Of a stretch of 64,000 nucleotides of DNA, positions 37,625 through 45,973 are shown in pieces. Within the stretch, counting starts at the first letter, position 1; each line of letters starts with the position of its first letter. The position numbers and the translations under genes were made by a program. The notes under the pieces are model-generated. The model was not told the origin of the DNA. It made no database searches and was given only the letters and a program-made list of their open reading frames with translations. This DNA comes from Pseudomonas brassicacearum (lineage in GTDB: Bacteria; Pseudomonadota; Gammaproteobacteria; Pseudomonadales; Pseudomonadaceae), in contig NZ_CP007410.1 in the NCBI RefSeq assembly GCF_000585995.1, forward strand, positions 1,701,430 to 1,765,429. The letters run 5' to 3'.

Positions 37625-38150
37625 TAAAGGGAAATAGGATGGGTAAATCCTGTTGTGGGATAAGCGGGAAAGGAGGCCCCCATTAGCCGGTCTCAAGTCA
37701 AGGCTAAAAGCCAACCTGCCCTACAGCTTTTAACTGCTGGGTTTCCCCTTATCTCAACCTGCCTGGTTGAACCCGTCGTGGGAAAAGGGGACTTATGGAA
37801 AAGTGGAAAAAGGGACAGATTTATTTTTCAAGGCGTGCGTCGAAAATAAATCTGTCCCCTTTTTTGTCCAACGCTATCGTCATCATTTTGCAAAAGACGG
37901 AAAGCATCACTGTATCGAAGCTGATATCCGAACGGAATGCGATGTTTCCAGCAGTTGGGTCACGGTGCTAATGCGATAGTCAGCAGTTTCGAGCCACAAG
38001 ACGCCGCTTTCCGAGCTTTGTGTAGGACCTTTGGCCCAGCATCAGTAGGCTTTGGGGTTGCCGCGAGTCAGGCAAGGTAGGCGCCTGCTGCGCAGTCGAG
38101 CGGGAGCAAGCTCCCTCGCCACGGGGGCTGTGCTCGACTTGTGGATGGGG
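37625..38150. other. Non-coding stretch behind the toxin/immunity module
   Basis: About 525 bp without a supported gene. It contains the AT-rich palindrome at 37812-37858 and a lone REP half (38097-38126, CGAGCGGGAGCAAGCTCCCTCG). A 15-codon frame near 37638 behind a weak Shine-Dalgarno is not convincing. I see no second toxin tip or orphan immunity gene. Confidence 0.5.
37811..37866. repeat. AT-rich perfect palindrome, MITE-like and terminator-like
   Basis: GGGACAGATTTATTTT (37812-37827) and its exact complement AAAATAAATCTGTCCC (37843-37858) enclose a 15-base loop and are followed by CCT6. It could end transcription of the tps operon. The GGGACAGATTTATTTT text, with a nearby partial copy AAAAGGGGAC (37784-37793), also looks like a dispersed Pseudomonas element. 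Confidence 0.65.
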
Positions 38151-38882
38151 TCAGCCATGGCAGCAACTGTGGGGCTTGGCCTCCTCGTATTTATCGTGAT
38201 GCCGCACCCAGTCCATTATTTCGTCTTCGTTGCGGCCCTTGGGCGTCAGGTCGAGGTAGTTGTAGGTGCCGACCAGGATGTCCAGGCCGCGGGCGTAGGT
38301 GGAGTAGGTGTGGAAGATGTCGCCGGCTTCGTTGCGATAGAAGACGCTCAGTCCTGGGAGTTCGCCTTCGGTGCTGTCGGTTTTTTCGTAGTTGTAGGTG
38401 GCTTTTCCGGCGGCGACGTCTTCGGCATTGAGGGTGACGCCGAAGTCAGGGTTGAAGTCGCAGCCGTTGGATGAGACCCAGTCGAAGGTCCAGCCCATGC
38501 GCCGTTTGAATGGCTGGAACTCGGCGAACGGGGCGCGGGAGACGGCGACGACGGCCACGTCGTGGTGGGCCAGGTGTTGGTTGGCGCCGTCGATGTGGTC
38601 GGAGAGGAATGAGCAGCCCTGGCAGCCTTGTGTCCAGCCGGGGCCGAACATGAAGTGGTAGATGATCAGTTGGCTGCGGCCACCGAACAGGTCGGCCAGG
38701 CTCAGTTCGCCGTGGGGGCCTTGGAAGCGGTAGGGTTTGTCGATTTTTACCCAGGGCAGGGCGCGGCGCTCGGCGCTGAGTTGGTCTCGTTCGCGGGTGA
38801 AGGCTTTTTCGTGGGCCAGATGCTGGCGACGGGCTGCGAGCCATTCTTCCCGCGAGACGACCGGATGATTCTCTACGTTCAT
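38151..38882 (-). CDS. DUF899 family thioredoxin-like protein
   Basis: This 243-residue protein has the DUF899 hallmarks WLAARRQHLAHEKAFTRERDQL.AERRALPWV and LFGGRSQLIIYHFMFGP, then GWTQGCQGCSF with a CxxC, then VSSNGCDFNPDFGVT. The fold is thioredoxin-like and cytoplasmic. The function is not established; members are often called dithiol-disulfide isomerases. Start 38882 (MNVENHPVVSREEW) is preceded by GGAGAAATCACC, a good Shine-Dalgarno. The frame extends 49 codons upstream without homology. The C-terminus ends HSCCHG, with a further Cys pair. It is divergent from the 130-residue gene at 39070. Confidence 0.87.
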   Translation of the reverse strand: MNVENHPVVSREEWLAARRQHLAHEKAFTRERDQLSAERRALPWVKIDKPYRFQGPHGELSLADLFGGRSQLIIYHFMFGPGWTQGCQGCSFLSDHIDGANQHLAHHDVAVVAVSRAPFAEFQPFKRRMGWTFDWVSSNGCDFNPDFGVTLNAEDVAAGKATYNYEKTDSTEGELPGLSVFYRNEAGDIFHTYSTYARGLDILVGTYNYLDLTPKGRNEDEIMDWVRHHDKYEEAKPHSCCHG

Positions 38883-39069
38883 GGTGATTTCTCCTGCATG
38901 GCAGAGCTGCTGAGTGGGCGCTTCAGCAACTGGTCGTTTGGCCTTCGATGAATTCGACAGGCCGTTGGTCGGTTCAAGGCATAGACCACCCGGAAACCCG
39001 GCTGAACGGCGGCGTGGCGCCTCGGTCACAACTTAGGTAGGCATCTCACTCTTTAGAGGATGGACCAGG

Positions 39070-39462
39070 ATGACGACTTATAACTGGGACTTGATCGAAC
39101 GGTTGCTGCACGAAGTGCAGAACGGCGCCGGCCACAGCTTTACTCCTCGGCCTTATGCGGAGGAGTACGCGGCGGCGAAGGCGGCTGCAGGCGAAGAGAT
39201 CGAGAACCTCGATCATCTGAAAGCGGTCGCCGGGGAGTACGAAAAATTACTGCTGGAGCGCGGCTATATCGAGCCTCGGCCGGAGGAAGAGGGTGGTAAC
39301 GGTGAAAACTTTGTGCTGACGCCGCGTGGCTCGCGGTTGTTGAGCCTGATCGACAGCAGCATCCCGGGCAATGATCATCCGCGCCAAGTGCTGGATGAGC
39401 AGGACGATGCGCTGGATGAGTTTACCTTTGATGATCTGGCGTCCAAGGCGCAGATTGCCTGA
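39070..39462 (+). CDS. Conserved small cytoplasmic protein, winged-helix-like
   Basis: This 130-residue acidic protein has no signal peptide or membrane segment. MTTYNWDLIERLLHEVQN... followed by ...DHLKAVAGEYEKLLLERGYIEPRP....NFVLTPRGSRLLSLIDS has the shape of a small winged-helix protein. It has a recognition helix, then a hairpin with LTPRG, as in PadR- or DUF2513-type proteins. I do not recognise it firmly. Good Shine-Dalgarno-like GAGGA lies upstream of the ATG. It is divergent from the DUF899 gene and followed by a REP doublet. Confidence 0.68.
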   Translation: MTTYNWDLIERLLHEVQNGAGHSFTPRPYAEEYAAAKAAAGEEIENLDHLKAVAGEYEKLLLERGYIEPRPEEEGGNGENFVLTPRGSRLLSLIDSSIPGNDHPRQVLDEQDDALDEFTFDDLASKAQIA

Positions 39463-39477
39463 CAGGCCTGCACTGAG

Positions 39478-39570
39478 CCCTGTGGGAGCGAGCTTGCTCG
39501 CGATAGCGATTGAACAGGCAGCACATCTGTTGAATGTCAGACCGCTATCGCGAGCAAGCTCGCTCCCACA
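39478..39570. repeat. REP doublet (GTGGGAG family)
   Basis: Inverted pair CCCTGTGGGAGCGAGCTTGC...GCAAGCTCGCTCCCACA, about 93 bp, between convergent genes. Confidence 0.85.
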
Positions 39571-39602
39571 TTGGATCTCCCACATTTGGATCTTCAGTGG
39601 TT

Positions 39603-40469
39603 TTAAGATCGTGCCGCTTTCAGGCACTTCAAATCACTGAAATCCTTCTTCACCCCATCGATTTTCTTCAGCAGCTGTTCACGCTGTGCCGGGGTGCTTT
39701 CGGCCATCAGGTCCACCAGCAGGCTGCGGGCCTGGGCTTCGGTTTTGCTGAAGGCTTCGCGGTAGGCCGGGGTCCAGAGGCTTTCGCGGTTGACTAGCAG
39801 TTGCTCGATGCGTTTCGGGAAATCCGGACTGTGGCGCTGGGCCACGGCTTCGCTGAACTGGTTCTGCCAGTGGGCGCGGTTGGCGATCCATTGCTGGTTC
39901 TGGTCGCCCAGGGCGGTGGACCAGGCCACCACGCGTTGGCGTTGGGCGATGTTGAGCGGGCCGAGCCAGTCGTTCAGGCGTTTTTCCATGCGTGCGCTGC
40001 GTTCCTGGATCTGCTCCTGCAACGTCGGCTTGAGGTATTGCTGCTGGCGTTTGCGCTGGTCTTTGACGAAAGAGGCGTCCATGTCGTCGACTTGTTCGTC
40101 ACTCAGGCCTTGCAGCAATTCGATGGCCGAGGGGGTGATGGCCCGGGCGGTTTCGGCGATGGCGGCCTTGGCTTCCTGGGTGCGTTGTTGCAGGGCTTCG
40201 TCGGTCACTTGATTGGTTTGCACCATGGTTTTCAAGCGATCCAGCCAGTCGAGGTAGCCGGGCAGTTGCGTCGTGCAGTGCCAGGTCAGGTGTTCCTTGA
40301 GGCGTTCGTTGAACCAGTCTTTTTGCTCGCCTTTGATCTCCAGGTAGTCGTTGAGGGTCCAGGGGATGATCAGGTCGAGGTTGCGGTAGGCCAGGCCTAC
40401 ACGGCTGCAGGCGGTCAGCGTCAGCAGCAGGGCGATGAACATGGCGGTGCGTGTTAACCAGCGCGACAT
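39603..40469 (-). CDS. DUF6279-like lipoprotein
   Basis: This 288-residue protein has a lipoprotein signal: basic start MSRWLTRT, hydrophobic core and lipobox LTAC (Cys21). The mature part begins SRVGLAYRNLDLIIPWTLNDYLEIKGEQKDWFNERLKEHLTWHC. That text is characteristic of the DUF6279 lipoproteins common in Pseudomonas. The remainder is all-helical with many Gln and Arg residues. With Ser at +2 it should go to the outer membrane. The function is unknown. It is followed by a REP doublet and probably transcribed alone. Confidence 0.84.
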   Translation of the reverse strand: MSRWLTRTAMFIALLLTLTACSRVGLAYRNLDLIIPWTLNDYLEIKGEQKDWFNERLKEHLTWHCTTQLPGYLDWLDRLKTMVQTNQVTDEALQQRTQEAKAAIAETARAITPSAIELLQGLSDEQVDDMDASFVKDQRKRQQQYLKPTLQEQIQERSARMEKRLNDWLGPLNIAQRQRVVAWSTALGDQNQQWIANRAHWQNQFSEAVAQRHSPDFPKRIEQLLVNRESLWTPAYREAFSKTEAQARSLLVDLMAESTPAQREQLLKKIDGVKKDFSDLKCLKAARS

Positions 40470-40564
40470 GAGCGAGTCCTTGCGAGGGCATGGTTGTGAA
40501 GGTGTAGCTGCTTTGTTTGAGCATCGCAGGCGCGCGGCAGTTCAGCCGATTGAATACGTAACAC

Positions 40565-40603
40565 TTAGTAAAAAGGATTAGTAAAAAGGATTAGTAAAAA
40601 GGG
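40565..40603. repeat. 13-bp tandem triplication at the 3' end of the TorF-like gene
   Basis: Three direct copies of TTAGTAAAAAGGA (the last ends in G) lie at 40565-40577, 40578-40590 and 40591-40603. On the minus strand each copy reads CCT TTT TAC TAA, that is Pro-Phe-Tyr-stop. The gene ends in the copy nearest to it. Confidence 0.9.
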
Positions 40604-41307
40604 TGCGCCATCTTGAGGGTCAACAGGCCGTCACATTCGCTGTTGTGGCCCGAGTACGCCGAACAGCGGCTACCGCTGAGGCTTGAGTCGCTGTAGATCA
40701 AGTCCAGGTCGATGCCCTTCCAGGGACGGGAAATTTTCAACGACCAGTCGCTGAAACTGCCCACATAGCCGTTTTCTACCGAGACCGGCGAGTTGAGCTG
40801 GTGGGTGGTGTATTTGGCGCTGATACCGATGCCGAACGGCACGTTGCCGCCCAGGTCGGCAAACAGCGTGCTGTTCTGTTTGTCTGGATCGTTGCTCAGG
40901 GCTGCGCCGAAGCGGCTGCCGAGGACGGTCAGGCCGCCGAAGAACTCCTGGCTGTCGAGGGTATCGACGGTGGGGTAGCTGTAGTGGATCAGGCCGACTT
41001 CGTAGCCCAGGGTCTGGTCGAAGGGTTGTTTAAAGCCCATGTAGGAATCGATTTCAAGGTTGGCGGACGAGGTCAGGCCGGCGCTGGGTGACCACTGGCC
41101 GACGTACCAGCCGCTGTCGTGGCTCAGGTCCAGGCCGCCATGAAACGAGCCGCTGCTGGACGGGGTGACCAAACCCTGGGCCATGCTGCGGCTGGGGGTG
41201 GTGCCCAGTTTGAGGTCGAAGTCGCCGAGTTCGCGCTGGAACACTTGCCCCTGGGCGAAGGAGCATGTCAGCAGGCTGATCGCCAGCGGAACAACAGGAA
41301 TGCGCAT
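40591..41307 (-). CDS. TorF-family putative outer-membrane porin
   Basis: This 238-residue protein has a signal peptide (MRIPVVPLAISLLTCSFAQG before QVFQREL). It resembles the TorF/Gcw_chp family (PF09694): repeated beta-strand text such as GSFHGGLDLSHDSGWYVGQWSPS, SYMGFKQPFDQTLGYEVGLIHYSYP and GISAKYTTHQLN. It closes with the aromatic HPFY. These are predicted small beta-barrels in the outer membrane of unknown cargo. A cysteine pair (SRCSAY..SECDG) near the end may form a surface disulfide. The stop codon lies within a 13-bp triplicated sequence. Confidence 0.82.
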   Translation of the reverse strand: MRIPVVPLAISLLTCSFAQGQVFQRELGDFDLKLGTTPSRSMAQGLVTPSSSGSFHGGLDLSHDSGWYVGQWSPSAGLTSSANLEIDSYMGFKQPFDQTLGYEVGLIHYSYPTVDTLDSQEFFGGLTVLGSRFGAALSNDPDKQNSTLFADLGGNVPFGIGISAKYTTHQLNSPVSVENGYVGSFSDWSLKISRPWKGIDLDLIYSDSSLSGSRCSAYSGHNSECDGLLTLKMAHPFY

Positions 41308-41502
41308 GCTTCACTCCATGAAATAGCGAGGAGCAGGAACGGTAACTAAGCTGAAACGCTTGAGCTAGAGAGGTGCAAGGATACCGGCGAATGCTCGGCA
41401 GCGAAGGCCGTTCGTCGATTTATAGGAAATGGGTAGGGCGGGGAGGGTTCCAGTCCAAGCGCTTCGAAGCTCAAAGCGCTTTGGGACCAGGTGACGCGCA
41501 GG

Positions 41503-41691
41503 TTACTTCTTGCCCAGGCTGATCTGCTTGGATGGGCCGAATGTCTGGCCGCTGACGCCTTTGGCAATTTGCTGGATCTCACCGCCGGACTTGAGGAACG
41601 CAGCGATTTGGTCGTTGATCGACTCGCTGGTTTCAACGGCTGGAGCTGGCTTTGATTTGCTGTTGGATGCTTTTACGCGCATGACGGCCAT
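41503..41691 (-). CDS. Small conserved hypothetical protein
   Basis: This 62-residue basic, Ser/Lys-rich protein reads MAVMRVKASNSKSKPAPAVETSESINDQIAAFLKSGGEIQQIAKGVSGQ..., with no signal or membrane segment. The middle (INDQIAAFLKSGGEIQQI) looks like an amphipathic helix. The frame continues upstream, but codon use degrades. ATG 41691 follows a short AGG; ATG 41682 (MRVKAS) is the alternative. I do not recognise a domain. Base composition and reading frame look coding. Confidence 0.6.
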   Translation of the reverse strand: MAVMRVKASNSKSKPAPAVETSESINDQIAAFLKSGGEIQQIAKGVSGQTFGPSKQISLGKK

Positions 41692-42030
41692 TAACCTAAA
41701 GATAATTAATTGGGCCAGGTATCGTACAGGAAATACTTGACAATAGCTTGGCAAATATCCTTCGGAATGACGCTCGTGGGGGCGAGAATAATGGCCGTTT
41801 TATCCTGCAATTAGCGCCCTAAGCCACTGTTTTAAATAACAACCATGGCGCGAATATAACGCCGAGTCCGCGGGGTACGCGCCGTTCATCGCCTGACGAA
41901 TGGCCAGACCTTGAGCGAAAACCCAGGAAAATCAAGGGCTGCGCCGGGCTTCTTGGCAAACCTCGCCTGTGCTCACGAATCGCGCCGCAAAACCGGGTAG
42001 AATGCCGCCCACGCAATGAGGGTACAGGAA
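41692..42030. other. Shared promoter region between a small protein and cvfB
   Basis: About 340 bp between divergent genes, AT-rich around 41695-41830. No REP element, hairpin with a T run or gene is evident. It presumably holds both promoters. Confidence 0.4.
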
Positions 42031-42867
42031 ATGGCTTTAGTCGGGCGCTACAACAGTTTGCAAGTGGTTAAACACACTAACTTCGGTTTATATCTGGACG
42101 GTGGGGCGGACGGCGAAATTTTGCTGCCCAACCGTTATATCCCCAAGGATATCCCCAGCGAAGATGAAGACTGGCTCAATGTTTTTATTTATCTGGACAG
42201 CGACGACAAACTGATCGCTACCACGGAAAAACCAAAAGTACAGGTGGGTGAGTTCGCCAGCCTGAAAGTGGTTGAGGTCAACAGCATTGGCGTGTTCCTG
42301 GACTGGGGCCTGCCCAAGGATCTGCTGCTGCCCTATTCCGAAGAAAAGCGCCAGATGACCGCTGGCGAGTACTGCGTGGTGCACGTCTACCTCGACAAGC
42401 ACACCCGCCGCATCACCGCCACGGCGCGCCTGGATCGTTATCTGGACAAGACGCCGGCCAACTACACGCCGGGGCAGGAAGTTGATTTGCTGGTCGCCGA
42501 AGCCACCGACATGGGGTTCAAGGCAATCATCAATAACAAGCACTGGGGCCTGATTCACAAGAACGAAATCTTCAAGTTCATGCGTGCCGGCAAAGAGGAA
42601 AAAGGTTTCATCAAGGAAATCCGCCCGGACGGCAAGATCAGCCTGAGCTTGCAGCCAGTGGGCCAGGAAGCCGCCACCAGTCTGAACGCGAAGATCCTCG
42701 CCAAGTTGCGTGAGAACAATGGCACGCTCCCGGTCAGCGACAAGAGCGACCCGGTGTTGATCAGCAGCCTGTTTGGCGTGAGCAAGGGCAACTTCAAGAA
42801 AGCCATTGGCGCGCTCTACAAGAATGGGCAGATTGTGATTCATGCTGATCGCATTGAATTGAGCTGA
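42031..42867 (+). CDS. CvfB-family S1-type RNA-binding protein
   Basis: This 278-residue protein of the CvfB/YitL family has tandem S1-like beta-barrels in series (GRYNSLQVVKHTNFGLYLDGG.DGEILLPNRY, then VGEFASLKVVEVNSIGVFLDWGLPKDLLLPY, then GQEVDLLVAEATDMGFKAIINNKHWGLIHKNEI). A C-terminal winged helix follows (LISSLFGVSKGNFKKAIGALYKNGQI). In Gram-positives CvfB binds RNA and affects virulence gene expression. In Pseudomonas the role is not established. Start 42031 (MALVGRY) has GAGGG 8 bases upstream. The ATG at 42016 has no Shine-Dalgarno. Confidence 0.9.
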   Translation: MALVGRYNSLQVVKHTNFGLYLDGGADGEILLPNRYIPKDIPSEDEDWLNVFIYLDSDDKLIATTEKPKVQVGEFASLKVVEVNSIGVFLDWGLPKDLLLPYSEEKRQMTAGEYCVVHVYLDKHTRRITATARLDRYLDKTPANYTPGQEVDLLVAEATDMGFKAIINNKHWGLIHKNEIFKFMRAGKEEKGFIKEIRPDGKISLSLQPVGQEAATSLNAKILAKLRENNGTLPVSDKSDPVLISSLFGVSKGNFKKAIGALYKNGQIVIHADRIELS

Positions 42868-42877
42868 CTGCACACAA

Positions 42878-43019
42878 CCCCTGTGGCGAGGGAGCTTGCT
42901 CCCGCTGGGCTGCGAAGCAGCCCCAAACCAAGTGCACTCAATCAAAGCTGACACACCGAGGTGGCATTTTCGAAGGGGCCGCTTCGCGACCCAGCGGGAG
43001 CAGGCTCCCTCGCCACGGG
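42878..43019. repeat. REP doublet (GTGGCGAGG family)
   Basis: Inverted pair CCCCTGTGGCGAGGGAGC...GGCTCCCTCGCCACGGG, about 140 bp, behind cvfB. The right arm has one variant base (CAGGCTCC). Confidence 0.83.
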
Positions 43020-43031
43020 TTGATCTTCGCT

Positions 43032-43182
43032 GTATACAAAACCCTGCACCTTTAGCATGCACCCGCGCCCTGTTCGTGGGCGTATGCCTGTTCCTGCGCG
43101 GCGTTCCTCTGCGCCACACACCACGGTTTGTCTCACATTCCTCGCCTATGGCACGCATTCTGCGTAGCAACGCGTATACAAA
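43032..43182. promoter_or_regulatory. Paired GTATACAAA sites upstream of the NCS1 permease
   Basis: GTATACAAA occurs at 43032-43040 (preceded by T) and again at 43174-43182. Each contains the perfect palindrome GTATAC, 142 bp apart. TGTATACA-type sites are used by GntR-family repressors of transport and purine or sugar genes. The regulator here is not identified. Confidence 0.3.
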
Positions 43183-43257
43183 CCATGCCGGCTCCCGTGC
43201 GCAGTATGGTGAGCAGGTCGACCCGGGGGCACGGCGGTACTCAAAAGGAGCCCCGCA

Positions 43258-44697
43258 ATGTCCGAGCAAATGCCCAACGGCTACAGCCCCCGCCTCTATA
43301 ACGAAGACCTGGGCCCGCTGCCGCAGAAATGGAATTGGTACAACATCTTCGCGTTCTGGATGAGTGATGTGCACAGTGTCGGCGGCTACGTATTTGCCGC
43401 CAGTCTGTTCGCATTGGGACTGGCGAGTTGGCAGGTGTTGATTGCCTTGCTCGGTGGGATTTGCATTGTGCAGTTGATCGCCAACCTGGTCGCCAGGCCG
43501 AGCCAGCAAGCGGCGGTGCCGTATCCGGTGATCTGTCGGCTGGCGTTTGGGGTGTTTGGGGCGAATATTCCTGCGGTCATCCGCGGTTTGATTGCCGTGG
43601 CCTGGTACGGCATTCAGACATACCTGGCGTCCAGTGCGCTGATCATTGTGGTTTTGCGGTTTTTTCCTGCAATGGAAGTCTACGCCACGCCGCAATTTGC
43701 CGGTTTGTCCTACCTGGGTTGGTTCGGTTTCCTCAGCCTGTGGTTCGTCCAGGCGTTGGTGTTCTGGACGGGAATGGAGTCGATCCGCCGTTTCATCGAC
43801 TGGGCCGGGCCGGTGGTCTACGCGGTGATGTTTCTGTTGGCCGGCTGGATCGTGTGGAAGGCCGGTTGGAGCAACATCAGTTTCACCCTGGCGGAAAAGT
43901 CCTTGTCCGGCTGGCAAGCCTTCGGCCAGGTGATCGTGGCGACGGCACTGGTGGTGTCGTACTTTTCCGGCCCGACCCTGAATTTCGGCGATTTCAGTCG
44001 TTATTGCCGGAGCATGTCTGACGTTCGCCGTGGCAATTTCTGGGGGCTGCCGGTGAATTTCCTGGCGTTCTCCCTGGTTACGGTAGTGATTGTTTCCGGG
44101 ACCTTGCCGGTGTTCGGCGAGATGCTCCACGACCCGATCGCCACCGTGGCGCGCATCGACAACGACGTGGCCGTACTGTTGGGGGCCTTTGCTTTCGTGA
44201 CCGCCACCGTCGGCATCAACATTGTCGCCAACTTTGTCTCTCCAGCCTTCGACTTCGCCAACGTCGCACCCAGCAAAATCAGCTGGCGTGCCGGGGGCAT
44301 GATCGCGGCGCTGGCGTCGATTTTCATCACGCCGTGGAACCTGTTCAACAACCCCGAAGTGATCCACTACACCCTGGACGTGCTGGCGGCGTTCATTGGC
44401 CCGCTGTTCGGGATCCTGTTGGTGGATTACTACCTGATCAAAAAGCAGCAGATCGACGTCGATGCGCTGTTCAATGACGGGCCGAGCGGGCGTTATTACT
44501 ACAGCGGCGGCATCAACTGGACGGCGGTCAAGGCGTTGATTCCGGCGACGCTGATGGGGGTGGCGATCACCTTCACGCCGATGCTGCAATCGATGGCCAA
44601 CTTTGCCTGGTTCACCGGTTGTTTCCTCGGCGGGGTGTTGTATTTCGCCTTGGCGCGGCGTGAGCTGGCGCCGCACCCGTCGTTCAGCCCGGCCTGA
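43258..44697 (+). CDS. NCS1-family cytosine/purine/allantoin-type permease
   Basis: This 479-residue protein has about 12 hydrophobic segments. NCS1 features are YNEDLGPLPQKWNWYNIFAFWMSDVHSVGGYVFAASLF at the start, GLIAVAWYGIQTYLASSAL and FSGPTLNFGDFSRYC. The motif GPLFGILLVDYYLIKKQQIDVDALF is shared by allantoin, uracil and hydantoin carriers. It imports a nucleobase-like compound with Na+ or H+. The precise substrate is not readable, and no catabolic enzyme lies beside it. AAAGGAG precedes the ATG. Its TGA abuts the stop of the convergent MFS gene with zero spacing. Confidence 0.88.
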   Translation: MSEQMPNGYSPRLYNEDLGPLPQKWNWYNIFAFWMSDVHSVGGYVFAASLFALGLASWQVLIALLGGICIVQLIANLVARPSQQAAVPYPVICRLAFGVFGANIPAVIRGLIAVAWYGIQTYLASSALIIVVLRFFPAMEVYATPQFAGLSYLGWFGFLSLWFVQALVFWTGMESIRRFIDWAGPVVYAVMFLLAGWIVWKAGWSNISFTLAEKSLSGWQAFGQVIVATALVVSYFSGPTLNFGDFSRYCRSMSDVRRGNFWGLPVNFLAFSLVTVVIVSGTLPVFGEMLHDPIATVARIDNDVAVLLGAFAFVTATVGINIVANFVSPAFDFANVAPSKISWRAGGMIAALASIFITPWNLFNNPEVIHYTLDVLAAFIGPLFGILLVDYYLIKKQQIDVDALFNDGPSGRYYYSGGINWTAVKALIPATLMGVAITFTPMLQSMANFAWFTGCFLGGVLYFALARRELAPHPSFSPA

Positions 44698-45870
44698 TCA
44701 GCGCAGGGCGGTCTCGATGCAAGGGCTCACGGCGTTTCGGCTGACGGGCCGCAGCAACAGCCCGCCGGCCAGCACCAGGCCGCTGCCGGCAATGATCAGC
44801 GCCGGTTGCAACCCGCCGCTGAAATGGCTGCTCAAGGCCGCCAGCAGCGGGCCGCTGAGTTGGCCGACGGCAAAGCAGGCGGTCAGCAGCCCGGCGTTGC
44901 GCTGGGTGGCCTGTGGCGCCAGTTCCCGAGAGCGCAGCATCACCAATTGCATGCAGGCCAGAAATGGCGCGCCACATAGGATGACGCCCAATGCCAACCC
45001 CGGCCCGCTGCCCAGCAGGCAGGCGAAGACCCCGGCCGCTTGCAGCCATAACGTACCGATCAACCAGCGACTGGTGGTGTTCGGGTCTGGTCGGCGCAGG
45101 CTCACCAGCAGCACGCCGATCGCGGCGGCCAGGCCGAAGCAGGGCCAGAACAGGTCCGCCTGCCATTGTCCGTGGAACTGCGCCGAGGCCATCTGCGAGA
45201 GGAAAGTGGCCGGAATGATGTAGCCCAGGCCGTATAAGACGTACACCGCGCCGAGCCGAGCGATGCCACGGCTCGACGTAGTGCCGGCCGACAGGGCAAC
45301 GTTCGCGTTTGCGGCGGGTTGCGGCAGCATCGGCAGAATCACCAGCAACATCGCCAACGCCACGCCGGCATACACCAGCCACAGGGTCGCGGAGGTCTGA
45401 CCCAGCAGGTTCGAGCCCAGGGCCAGCATGCCTGTCAGAAAAATCCCCAGCCCCGGTCCGGCAAACACCAGTGCGCCGAGCCGCGGCCGTCCTGCCGTTG
45501 CGGCCAAGGGTTGGCTCAACGCGGTGATCATCACCATCACCCAGGCACTTGCCACGCCAGTGCCGAAGCGCAGCGCCAGGTGCGGCCAGAAACCCCAGGC
45601 CCAAAACGATGCCAGGGTCAGCAACACGCACAACCACAGGCCGCCGAGCAAACGCCGCTGCACCTGTTCCGGGCGGCGGGCGAACATGGCGTCGAGCGCG
45701 CCGAGGAAGTAACCCAGGTAGTTGGCGGCGGCAATCAGACCGGCGGCGGTCAAGTCGAGCTGGCCTTCGCCGATCAAGTGAGGTAACTGAGGCGTAAGAG
45801 CAAAGCGGCCGATGCCCATGGCCATCATCAAGGCGATGAAGCTGCCGAGCAGACGAATAAGAGGTGACAT
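44698..45870 (-). CDS. YbfB/YjiJ-family MFS transporter
   Basis: This 390-residue protein has about 12 hydrophobic helices. The YbfB/YjiJ signature is at the start (LGSFIALMMAMGIGRFALTPQLPHLI...GLIAAANYLGYFLGALDAM), with an R-P-rich cytoplasmic loop and YGLGYIIPATFLSQMA in the second half. Substrates of this MFS branch are unknown. It is divergent from a LysR gene, with a LysR-type box between them, so it is very likely the regulated target. No terminator separates it from the facing permease gene. Confidence 0.87.
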   Translation of the reverse strand: MSPLIRLLGSFIALMMAMGIGRFALTPQLPHLIGEGQLDLTAAGLIAAANYLGYFLGALDAMFARRPEQVQRRLLGGLWLCVLLTLASFWAWGFWPHLALRFGTGVASAWVMVMITALSQPLAATAGRPRLGALVFAGPGLGIFLTGMLALGSNLLGQTSATLWLVYAGVALAMLLVILPMLPQPAANANVALSAGTTSSRGIARLGAVYVLYGLGYIIPATFLSQMASAQFHGQWQADLFWPCFGLAAAIGVLLVSLRRPDPNTTSRWLIGTLWLQAAGVFACLLGSGPGLALGVILCGAPFLACMQLVMLRSRELAPQATQRNAGLLTACFAVGQLSGPLLAALSSHFSGGLQPALIIAGSGLVLAGGLLLRPVSRNAVSPCIETALR

Positions 45871-45922
45871 GGTCGTTCTCCAGGGTTGAGGCGAATGACC
45901 GTCAGGCTAGGACTGATTGACT

Positions 45923-45937
45923 TTCATTAAAAATGAA
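45923..45937. promoter_or_regulatory. LysR-type operator between MFS and LysR genes
   Basis: TTCATT-AAA-AATGAA is a perfect palindrome that contains the T-N11-A core of LysR binding sites (T45924 to A45936). It lies centrally in the AT-rich 103-bp gap between the two divergent genes. Confidence 0.55.
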
Positions 45938-45973
45938 TAATAGTGAGTAACTTGTTCTTTTTTGGAGAAGGTC

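Noticed and set aside
37638..37690. 15-codon frame (MGKSCCGISGKGGPH) behind the immunity gene
   Set aside because: Weak Shine-Dalgarno, very short and no terminator of its own. I could not support it as a second immunity gene or leader.
37767..37979. 70-codon frame across the AT-rich palindrome
   Set aside because: It reads through both arms of the palindrome, has no Shine-Dalgarno and no recognisable domain.
38151..39029. Longer version of the DUF899 gene starting at 39029
   Set aside because: The extra 49 residues lack homology, while the ATG at 38882 has a good Shine-Dalgarno.
42088..44676. Minus-strand frame of 862 codons across cvfB and the NCS1 permease
   Set aside because: It spans two well-supported plus-strand genes and a REP doublet and has no recognisable domain.
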